From a virus, in IMG/VR virus record IMGVR_UViG_3300010885_048794, positions 1 through 27,706 of that record: a stretch of 27,706 nt of DNA. The stretch is one strand, 5' to 3'. This document shows, in pieces, positions 9,333-17,800 of this stretch. The notes below the pieces were generated by a model, which saw only the letters and a program-made list of their open reading frames with translations, did no database searches and was not told the origin of the DNA. The number at the start of each line of letters is the position of its first letter. The stretch's first letter is position 1. The translations under genes were made by a program, and so were the position numbers.

Positions 9333-9363
9333 TATGCTAACTCATTTAAAAAATCTTTTTTTA
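9330..9363 (+). other. In-frame TAG with overlapping restart ATG and T TTT TTA heptamer
   Basis: TAG at 9330-9332 is followed by an ATG at 9334-9336 in the +1 frame. That frame runs CTA ACT CAT TTA AAA AAT CTT TTT TTA and meets a canonical -1 slippery heptamer, T TTT TTA, at 9357-9363. A -1 slip there returns to the frame used by the downstream 151-codon stretch. So the arrangement offers two ways to make the downstream part: reading through the TAG, or restarting at 9334 and slipping. All of this is seen in the sequence; whether either happens is unknown, and T runs are common in A/T-rich DNA. Confidence 0.4.
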
Positions 9364-9365
9364 AA

Positions 9366-9821
9366 TTGGATTTCTATGATAGTACAAATCAGAATGTCCA
9401 ACAGAATTATATTACAGTTATATTACCAACACAACAAGGATTAACAACACCTGAATTGGTTAGTAAATCGATACAACAGGTTAAAAAACCAACATTTAAA
9501 TTGGATTTTTTGGGTGACAAAGAAGGATTTTTTATTTACTGGTTAAAAAATAAAGATTTTATTAATTTGGACACTTTTTATATGACTGCTAAGTTTTTTG
9601 ATGCAAAGACAGGAATTTTTATTAAAATGATGAATAGGTCTCAGGCGACGTTAACGGGAATAAATAAATTTAATTTCCCACAGGAATTTTATTTATATTA
9701 TAAGGTTGTTTTAAATTATACTGACTACACTTATAAAGTGTATGATATTAATACTGGTTTTGATGTTTTGGTTGGGGATAGTTTAAATCTCATAAAATGG
9801 TATGAATATATTAATCCATAA
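9366..9821 (+). CDS. C-terminal fragment of the TAG-interrupted structural protein
   Basis: Open frame of 151 codons if the TTG at 9366 is taken as start, but this start is doubtful. Coding character extends back to the TAG at 9330-9332 (YANSFKKSFF just before), and the first in-frame ATG is at 9582, deep inside. The frame equals that of the 9018 fragment, so this is best read as the second part of one gene. Visible features are LDFYDSTNQN, YITVILPTQQG, then FKLDFLGDKEGFFIYWLKN, and a C-terminal beta-rich part ending in IKWYEYINP. No signal peptide or membrane span. The TAA overlaps the ATG of the next gene (TAATG), so expression of this part would couple to the gene at 9821. Family not recognised. 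Confidence 0.6.
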   Translation: MDFYDSTNQNVQQNYITVILPTQQGLTTPELVSKSIQQVKKPTFKLDFLGDKEGFFIYWLKNKDFINLDTFYMTAKFFDAKTGIFIKMMNRSQATLTGINKFNFPQEFYLYYKVVLNYTDYTYKVYDINTGFDVLVGDSLNLIKWYEYINP

Positions 9822-10990
9822 TGGACGAAGATAAATATTATATTAAAATATCACCTGAGAATATCCTTGGAGATTTGTTATCAAAACCATATACGGGATA
9901 TTCTTATGTTATTACGGGAATAACAGGGAGTTGTTGTTATGTATCCTCAATATCAAGTAGTACTGTATATGTGACAGGGATGACAGGGGTGTATTCGTCA
10001 ATGACGAGTTTATTAAGTGGAGGTACTAATGGAAGTTCGTTATTTACGGGATTAACAATATCGATTTTGTTTAGAGAAAATGCTGTGGATATTGGGTATT
10101 ACTCAGTTTTTGATGGTGCTATTTTACAAGCGGATGTTGTTAAAAATTTTTTGTTTTCGGCAACAACCACATTACCATATAGATATTATTTTTACAATAC
10201 ATCTGAGAGAGACTTAAGAAATTTTTTACAGTTATCGAGTTATTCTGTGGATTGGGGTGATGGTACACCAGGACAAAATCTTACAACGTTATCACCAAAT
10301 TATCTATCACACGATTATGTTACTGCTGGTGAATATAGGATTACATTAACTCAAACTACTCCTTGGGGTGTTAATACAGTTAAAAAAGATGTTGTAGTAC
10401 CATTTACGGGTACCACAATACCTAACCCAAGAGGGACGGCTTATTTTACATCAAATGTTGGTTCTTGGTCGGCAACTCCAATATCTTATGACTTTATTTT
10501 TAGTGGTGATTCTGATAATCGTATATCATCACAAACATCAAATAACTATGTATCAGTACCATTTTTAATAAGTGGATATACAAGTTCAAGATTAAATGAG
10601 TTGAGGCAATATGGAGTGGTCCAATTTCCTTTGTATGTTCCTGTAGTTCAAAATGGGCAAGTATATGGTGTTATTACTGCAATAACTCCAACATATACTG
10701 GATATACGATTGAGGATATACAATATTTAGACTTCCCTGATAAAACAACAATTTATATAGTTGGTAGTTCTGGTTTAACGTCAAATTGGATGGTCCAATC
10801 GGCGATGACTAAAAACGAATATCTAATGAATATTGTGGGTGACGCTGAGATACAATCGGACATTTTTATTGAGAGGGGAAAAAATAGTGCGTTGGAAAGA
10901 ATAGAACGACTTGGAGAGGTTGACAATATAGGTGACTTAGAGAATTATGGATATGGGTTTTTTAATTTTGTTGACCAAAATAACTTTTAA
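9821..10990 (+). CDS. Structural protein with a PKD-like domain
   Basis: A 389-residue protein. Residues about 141-192 form a PKD-like beta domain: VDWGDGTPG, later LSHDYVTAGEYRITLTQ, matching the W-G-D-G-T and H-x-Y-x-x-x-G-x-Y-x-[IV]-x-L-x pattern. PKD domains are extracellular beta sandwiches common on Bacteroidota surface proteins and phage fibres. The N-terminal 80 residues are Gly/Ser/Thr-rich. The last 55 residues (from KNEYLMNIVGDAEIQSDIF through ERIERLGEVDNIGDLENYG) are charged and look conserved, possibly an attachment segment; this is inference. Its ATG overlaps the upstream TAA (TAATG). It ends this block; a 38-base gap follows. Confidence 0.7.
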   Translation: MDEDKYYIKISPENILGDLLSKPYTGYSYVITGITGSCCYVSSISSSTVYVTGMTGVYSSMTSLLSGGTNGSSLFTGLTISILFRENAVDIGYYSVFDGAILQADVVKNFLFSATTTLPYRYYFYNTSERDLRNFLQLSSYSVDWGDGTPGQNLTTLSPNYLSHDYVTAGEYRITLTQTTPWGVNTVKKDVVVPFTGTTIPNPRGTAYFTSNVGSWSATPISYDFIFSGDSDNRISSQTSNNYVSVPFLISGYTSSRLNELRQYGVVQFPLYVPVVQNGQVYGVITAITPTYTGYTIEDIQYLDFPDKTTIYIVGSSGLTSNWMVQSAMTKNEYLMNIVGDAEIQSDIFIERGKNSALERIERLGEVDNIGDLENYGYGFFNFVDQNNF

Positions 10991-10997
10991 AAAACAT

Positions 10998-11028
10998 TAA
11001 TAAACTATTTATTAAATAAAGAAATAAA
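10998..11028 (+). promoter_or_regulatory. Second copy of the AACTATTTAT..AATAAA element
   Basis: Bases 11003-11020 read AACTATTTATTAAATAAA, 16 of 18 identical to bases 2495-2512, and end 8 bases before the ATG at 11029, the same distance as at 2521. Here the element also sits in a short hairpin: TAATAAA (10998-11004), loop CTA, TTTATTA (11008-11014). The copy precedes the first gene of a translationally coupled block. Candidate late promoter or mRNA leader; no Shine-Dalgarno sequence is present. Confidence 0.35.
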
Positions 11029-11937
11029 ATGGCGATTGGAACGTATGGAAATATAAGACCTAGTGATGTTTCACCTGAAGATGTTGAGATAATTTTAAAT
11101 TATACACCATCTAGAGATGTGACAGACAACTTTACATTAAAAAAATTAAATGCGTCAAATATATTAAGACCGTATTATAATAATAGTAGTACAGGTGGAA
11201 ACGCTAATATTGAGATACTTGGTGGTTTATATAATTTAAAATTACCCGCAAACGAATTTAATGCTCTTGGAATATACACATTATATATTAGACCCGCACA
11301 AATAAGAACTGAAATTACTGATTGTGGTGTTTTATCGGCATTACCGAATGTTAAAGGATTAGTTATTAATTTAGATAATGTACCAAGTCAATATAGAAAT
11401 AAGTTTGTTTCACAAGGTCTTGTTGGTTTTAGAATTGAGTACTTAAATGATGACGGTACAAAAATACCTAACTTTTTCAGAATAATAACATCAAACTTTT
11501 TTTGTGAACCTGTTACTCAAAATTTAACAAATACCGCTCAAAAGGCTATTAGATATAGATACGTTGATGGAGTTACAAATTTAATGTTTTGTACTGTAAC
11601 ACCATCATCATCACCAACAAACAAACCTAATGCAACACCGTTTATTGGTCAACCCGCTCAAAATATTATAATCACAAATACATTTTTTAATCCAATTACA
11701 ATTGATATTGAGATTGTAGACCAAGACATATCAACTTTGGCAATTGCTCTTTATGGTAATCAGACTAAGTCTATTGATGACGGAATTTACACGATTTACG
11801 ATTCGGCTAATAATATATACAAACAATACAATTTGTATGAAATTAGAGACCAATTTAATAAATTATTATATGAGGTTAGACAAGATAGATTAGATAATAT
11901 AGATTTTAGTAAAAACTTTACAAATATAACACAATAA
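11029..11937 (+). CDS. Putative baseplate/tail structural protein, 302 residues
   Basis: Not recognised as a named family. The start ATG follows an A-rich leader (AAATAAA) typical of Bacteroidota-type initiation. The N-terminus (MAIGTYGNIRPSDVSPEDVEIILNYTPSRD) is hydrophilic, the middle is beta-rich with two aromatic/Cys patches (FRIITSNFFCEP, then YVDGVTNLMFC), a short Ser/Pro/Thr linker follows at about 190-202, and the C-terminal 80 residues look helical and charged (YNLYEIRDQFNKLLYEVRQD). The stop codon overlaps the gp7/gpI-like start (TAATG), so it is coupled to a wedge component. A role in the wedge or its periphery, perhaps the position of gp53 in T4, is possible but not shown by any motif. 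Confidence 0.6.
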   Translation: MAIGTYGNIRPSDVSPEDVEIILNYTPSRDVTDNFTLKKLNASNILRPYYNNSSTGGNANIEILGGLYNLKLPANEFNALGIYTLYIRPAQIRTEITDCGVLSALPNVKGLVINLDNVPSQYRNKFVSQGLVGFRIEYLNDDGTKIPNFFRIITSNFFCEPVTQNLTNTAQKAIRYRYVDGVTNLMFCTVTPSSSPTNKPNATPFIGQPAQNIIITNTFFNPITIDIEIVDQDISTLAIALYGNQTKSIDDGIYTIYDSANNIYKQYNLYEIRDQFNKLLYEVRQDRLDNIDFSKNFTNITQ

Positions 11938-14888
11938 TGGCGAGAAAGTTTTATAGATATCCACCAAGACCATCAAGCGGTGCTGGTACCTTTTCTGACA
12001 ACATAGTTGGTTTACAACTTGTTGATGGGGGAGGACTTACCCAAGGTAATTTTGAATTTACCACATCGGTTGTTGAGAAGGTTAATAGGTATTTTGATAT
12101 AGGGTCTTTCTCGGAACCAATATCTTTAAATACGTTAAATATTAATAGTGTTGCCGAATCTCGAGCAATATCGGCTAAAGAGTTTAGAGTATATCCTAAT
12201 TTTGATTTAAGTGAAATAACTAAATTTAATTTATACGGTTCTTTAACTAAAAGATTATCAACTTCAGTACAAAAGGTAATTAATTTTTTTCCGGCCGCTT
12301 TAGAAATAACAAATTTAGGGTTTGATTATACGACGGGTTATACCGCAATAAATTGTGTATTTGATGATGTGGATAATCTTACTACATTTGAAATTAATGT
12401 TAGTAAAATATCAAATCCATTGGCGATTGATTTTTCGGTTAATGCAACCAGAAATATTTCTCTTTTAGATTATGAGGTATCACCATTAAGAAATCTTACA
12501 ACACAATATTTTAAATATTCTTTATTTATTCGTGATGAGGAATTTCCGGTGTTGAGTTTTGTACCATCAAATAGTTTATATTCAGGAGTTATAGAATTTA
12601 CTGTAAATGGAAATCCGTTTTCAGGTCGGTCAGTGTCAATAGAAGATTTGGTTATTAGACCAAATAGTTATTATACTGATAAGTCGTTTATAGAACCTTT
12701 TGATGAGGTTGAGCAATTTTTATTAAATAGGTTAATAGTTCCTTTATATACGGCAACTTTTCAAGTACCAAAACAATCTGAGGATGGTACACTTTATACT
12801 AGTTATCAAAAAGTTACATGGCCAATAGACGGTATATGGAATTTGGATATACGAACAGTCGCTTTTGATAATTATTTAGTAACTTTAAATGATATAGCCG
12901 TTTCGTTTGATGAGAATAAAACTAATTTAATTACGAGGTTTTTAACAACGGATGCGTTTAAGGAGTTTGATACCGATGACCAAAGAGTACAAAAAGTACT
13001 ATCAATATATGGTAGAAGTTTTGATGAGGTTAAGAAATTTATAGATACTTTAGGGTACATGAACTCAGTTAACTATACTGTTAAAAATGACATACCTTCA
13101 CAATTACTCAAAAACTTAGCCGAAACGTTAGGATGGAAGACAAGTATGTCACCAATACAAAATGATGATTTCTTAGATTCGGTTTTTGGTAATAATAGTA
13201 AAAAACAATACGCTGGTTATTCGAGAGCTGAAACTCCTGTGGAATTAAACTACCAATATTATAGGAATTTAATATTAAATTCCGCATATCTTTTTAAATC
13301 AAAAGGTACACGTAAATCTATAGAATGTTTATTGAGATTGGTAGGTGCTCCTGAGGCGTTAATAGAGTTTAATGAACATATTTACATTGCGGGACAAAGA
13401 ATAAACATGGCGGATTTTAATAGGAGATACGCTCAAATATCGGGTGGTACTTATGTTGATGAAATCCCTGTGTATGATAATACAACATTTAGTATTTTTG
13501 GTCATCAGTATTCTGGATTTACAACACAAAAAACTGTTATAGATACTAATGTTGCTTTTGAAGATTTCCCTGTGGATTCTATAGGTTATCCAAAAGCACC
13601 TCCTGATACACCCAATTACTATTTCCAAAAAGGTGCTGGTTGGTTTGAGTTAGTTAATAGTCACCAAAGTCCTCTTCAAGTAAATTATACTGCTAGTACA
13701 TTTACAGGCCAAAATTTTGATGTTCAAACAGAATTTGAACAATTTACATATGGTCAAAAATATTTAGATAGGTTTAGAAGATTTCCTTATATGAAAACGG
13801 GATTTAGATTAAACAAAACTATTGATAATAAAAAAAGTTGGCCCACAAATGATGTTGGTTTAAGAATTGGAAGTCAGGATTCTGGTTATGAGGCGTATTA
13901 CAGTGTGTATAATGATAAGTTAGCGTTAAATGTTAAAAACATTGATTTGTTTTTAAATCCGTCTCAGGGTATACTATATGATATATGGTATATGTCAAGA
14001 AAGTATAATTATCCAATACCTAATACAGGGTTAACATCACCATATCCACAACCTGGAGGAATAGATTGGACATTTATTAATCCACAACCAGCTAAAAAAT
14101 CATTTTTTGAGTTTGCCCAAACTTTTTGGTTAAACATGATTAATGTTAGGAATAGATTAACAAGTACAGACGGTAAAACAAGTGGGTATCCAACATTATC
14201 TTCGATTTATTGGAAATACCTTTTATCCATGGAATTGGCCGGAATACCAAATGATAATTTTACATATCAAACAATGATTGATTATGTGAATGGTTTGGGT
14301 GATTATTGGATTAGACTTGTCGAGCAAATGATTCCGGCAACAACTATATGGAATACGGGTATTAAATACGAGAATTCGATATTTCATAGACAAAAATTTG
14401 TTTATCGAATACAAAGAGGATGTCAAATTTTACCAGTTCCTTGTGAACCATGTACATTAATCGGTGACTTGTTTAATTATAGTTGTATTGAGGAATCGGT
14501 TGCTTGTCCTATTTATCCTTGGTCAACGTCAACAGCGCAATCTTTCAGTGATATTTTAAATCAAACGGTTACTAATTATATAAACACAAATTCTTTAACA
14601 TGTAATACTAACACATTAATAACTGATTGGTATATTGATTTAAAAATTGCGGGGCAATTATTGATACAAGAAAAAATATATACAGGTTTTGGATTATTAG
14701 ATGTTCCGAGTAATAGTTATTGGAAACAATCATTAGAGAATAAATTAACAGGATTAATTAATGATGGGTTTAATTATTTAATTAGTGGAGATACTTTATA
14801 TATTTCTACTTCAGGGTGTTTACCAAAATATGAAGGTAAAGAATTTCAGTTAAACGTAGGATTAAATTTTAATATAACTTGTAATTAA
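11937..14888 (+). CDS. Baseplate wedge protein, gp7 / P2 gpI-like
   Basis: A 983-residue protein, near the size of T4 gp7 (about 1030). Residues about 345-480 carry features of the P2 gpI-type fold: VQKVLSIYGRSFDEVKKFID, an LPS/QLLKNLAETLGW stretch, and the motif KGTRKSIECLLRLVGAP (about 456-472), where gpI-family proteins have a K-G-T followed by an amphipathic helix. In T4, gp7 partners gp6 and gp53; P2 gpI partners gpJ. Later there is a beta-rich insertion and an aromatic/charged segment IPATTIWNTGIKYENSIFH (about 799-817), then a Cys-rich tail (CQILPVPCEPC and further cysteines). Start and stop both form TAATG overlaps with neighbours. The gp7/gpI assignment is by motif and context; a structural comparison would settle it. 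Confidence 0.65.
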   Translation: MARKFYRYPPRPSSGAGTFSDNIVGLQLVDGGGLTQGNFEFTTSVVEKVNRYFDIGSFSEPISLNTLNINSVAESRAISAKEFRVYPNFDLSEITKFNLYGSLTKRLSTSVQKVINFFPAALEITNLGFDYTTGYTAINCVFDDVDNLTTFEINVSKISNPLAIDFSVNATRNISLLDYEVSPLRNLTTQYFKYSLFIRDEEFPVLSFVPSNSLYSGVIEFTVNGNPFSGRSVSIEDLVIRPNSYYTDKSFIEPFDEVEQFLLNRLIVPLYTATFQVPKQSEDGTLYTSYQKVTWPIDGIWNLDIRTVAFDNYLVTLNDIAVSFDENKTNLITRFLTTDAFKEFDTDDQRVQKVLSIYGRSFDEVKKFIDTLGYMNSVNYTVKNDIPSQLLKNLAETLGWKTSMSPIQNDDFLDSVFGNNSKKQYAGYSRAETPVELNYQYYRNLILNSAYLFKSKGTRKSIECLLRLVGAPEALIEFNEHIYIAGQRINMADFNRRYAQISGGTYVDEIPVYDNTTFSIFGHQYSGFTTQKTVIDTNVAFEDFPVDSIGYPKAPPDTPNYYFQKGAGWFELVNSHQSPLQVNYTASTFTGQNFDVQTEFEQFTYGQKYLDRFRRFPYMKTGFRLNKTIDNKKSWPTNDVGLRIGSQDSGYEAYYSVYNDKLALNVKNIDLFLNPSQGILYDIWYMSRKYNYPIPNTGLTSPYPQPGGIDWTFINPQPAKKSFFEFAQTFWLNMINVRNRLTSTDGKTSGYPTLSSIYWKYLLSMELAGIPNDNFTYQTMIDYVNGLGDYWIRLVEQMIPATTIWNTGIKYENSIFHRQKFVYRIQRGCQILPVPCEPCTLIGDLFNYSCIEESVACPIYPWSTSTAQSFSDILNQTVTNYINTNSLTCNTNTLITDWYIDLKIAGQLLIQEKIYTGFGLLDVPSNSYWKQSLENKLTGLINDGFNYLISGDTLYISTSGCLPKYEGKEFQLNVGLNFNITCN

Positions 14889-17800
14889 TGGCATTATTAG
14901 ACTATACAATATTAGTAACGGGGGATTGTCAGAACACAAGTTCTGGTATTTTGGAATTATTTCCAGTGGATGGTGCGGGTCCATATACTGTTGATTGGTA
15001 TAATCCTAATTTGGGTGTTGATACAACAGTAACTACGAGTTCTGTAAGGACGGGGTTATCGGCGGGAACATACCAAGTTATGATTACTGATACGACAACA
15101 CCAACGAATCAGGTACTGTACGTTAATTTATATGTATCTTCGGGTGTTTGTCTCAGTACTGAATCTGTTAATACGACATGTAGTTATGACAATGGTTATC
15201 TAATAGTTACCGCAACAACAGATTATTCACCTGTTAGTTATTATTTATATAGTCTTAATCACGGATATATAACATCGGCTAGTACCTTAGTTGGGTTTCA
15301 AATATTTAACAATTTAAGTGCGGATACGTATTACGTTGAGGCATTTGACGATGGCGGATGTAGTGGAAGTACCGCAACATGTTTAATTCAAGATTCGATA
15401 GAGTTTGATTTTGGTATATTTGTAATTAACGATTCTAATTGTAGTGGTATTGACAACGGTAAGTTGTATGTGACGGGACAAACAGTTGGTTCTCCATACA
15501 CTTATTTGTGGTCTAATGGTGAAACAACATCAACTATAACAGGACTTACGGCAGGTACATATAGTGTTACGGTAACAAATAGTTTAGGTTGTGTTAAAAC
15601 AAAAACAGCAACAGTTGTTAATGTTGATAGTTTAAACATTGTAACTTATTTATTAACAAATCCAAATTGTTTTTCATCTGATGGTGAAATAACACCGATA
15701 ATAACAGGAGGAACACCACCATATTATTATCAATTATCTAATGGTGATACTCAAATAACTTATACTACTTCTCCAACATTTACTGGTTTATCTTCAGGTA
15801 TTTATTCATTAACTGTAACAGATGCTGGTTTATGTGTGGCTAGTGGGGGTACAGCATTATCCACTTTAGATTCATTTACGGTTATTGGGGTAACTATTAC
15901 ACCTTCATTTTGTAATGCGAATAATGGAACTATTAGTGTTTCGGTTCAGGGGGGTAATACACCATATACTTATATTTTAACAAATTCTCTTGGTTATTCG
16001 TATATAAGTGCAACAACCTCAACAAGTTTTGTATTTGCTAATTTATTATCTGACACATACCATTTAACAATATCAAATTCTAGTAACTGTCAATATGAAG
16101 CGGACATGACAATTATTAATCAAGATAAGTTTACTCTTGACGCTTTATCTGTAAGTACTACTTGTGGGTTAGATAACGGACAAATAACTTTATCTGTTAA
16201 TACGGGTGGTACTTATACTTATGAAGTTGCTGGTTATTTGCAAACAACGACTTTAACATCGGTAACATATAATAATATCGCAACAGGTGTTTATCTTGCA
16301 AGCGTCACAGACCAAACAGGTTGTAAACAAAGTACTTATGTTTTTATTGGTGATAGTAACCCTGTTCAGTTTAGTTTAATTAATAGTGGGTGTGGTACGG
16401 GTAGTGATGGTACTATAACAGCCGCGATTACAAATGGAATACAACCACTTACATTAGAATGGTCATCAAATGTTGGTGCTCAATCTGGAATATTTGTTAC
16501 GGGTCTAACAGCGGGAACCTATAGTTTAAAAGTTACTGATTCTAATGGATGCACTTTAACAAAACAAACTACAATAGATTGTCTTGGTAACTATAAAACA
16601 TATTCTATTTTTAATATTTGTGATGATAAGTTTGTTGACACTCAATCAACAAAAACTGGAATATCTCAAATGTTTAACCAAGGATATCAAGATTTAATAC
16701 AGGGAGATATTAACTGTAAACTAACAAGTGCTGATTTTATTTTATTGGTGAACGTTGGAGGAACCGCATATACAAGTAATTTCTACACCTCAACATCTTT
16801 GACTGATTATCCGACAGACCAACAATATGTTGACTCATTAAATGCGATATTAGAAACCATACCAGGTATTGGAGCTATAATTATAAGTCTAATAGATAAT
16901 TCTATAGTTTTAAATACAGATTGTAGTTACTCATTATCCGATATTAACTTAAGTGTTAATTTATTAATAGATTATAATATTTGTTGTATGGATTTCCCAC
17001 AATGTATTTTATTATATTATGATTTAATAAACGGAACACCAATCCAACCTCAATTACCACCTATATTACCGTCAGTTACACCGATTATTTTTACATCAGG
17101 TAGTACAATTAATGGTTATAATTCTTGGGTTGGAAGTGTTAGTGGTAATCCGGTCACGTTATATTATAATACAACTAATTCAAGATGGGAAACAAGTGGA
17201 TTTACCAATTTTTCATTTATCGAAAGTTTCCAATACTTTAGTCCGATTGGAAATTGGGTTAATATGGGAAATCCTAATTATTATTTAGTAACACAAGAAG
17301 GTTCGGGTTTAGATTGTCTTGAGTCAAATTTACAGTTAAGGTTTAATTCAGATGGTTTTAGTTCACAAAACATATATATAGAAGGTACGGGTAATTTTGA
17401 TATGAGAATAAATTGGGGGGACGGAACAACAAATGATTATATTGGGGATTCAGTATATAATTTTTCACGAGCATATTCACAACCCGGAGTATATACCGCA
17501 ACAGTAACTTTAAGTAATGTTAGTGTGTTTTATTTAGGGATTAGCAATAGTAATCTTGTATTGATATCGGGGGTTGAGACATTGGTAAATTTAAACTCAT
17601 TATTTTTAAATGATAATCAATTAACTTCATTTGACCCAACATTACCATTACCAAGTTTATTGGCGTTATTAGATTTAAATAATAATCAATTAACTTCATT
17701 TAACCCAACATTACCATTACCAAGTTCATTACAAACTTTAAGTTTATATAATAATCAATTAACTTCATTTGACCCGGTATTACCATTACCAAGCTCATTG

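Noticed and set aside
9175-9444. Alternative-frame 89-codon gene across the TAG site
   Set aside because: It overlaps the better-supported frame, has low-complexity Ile/Leu-rich sequence and no leader. Only its part after the ATG at 9334 is kept as a possible restart peptide.
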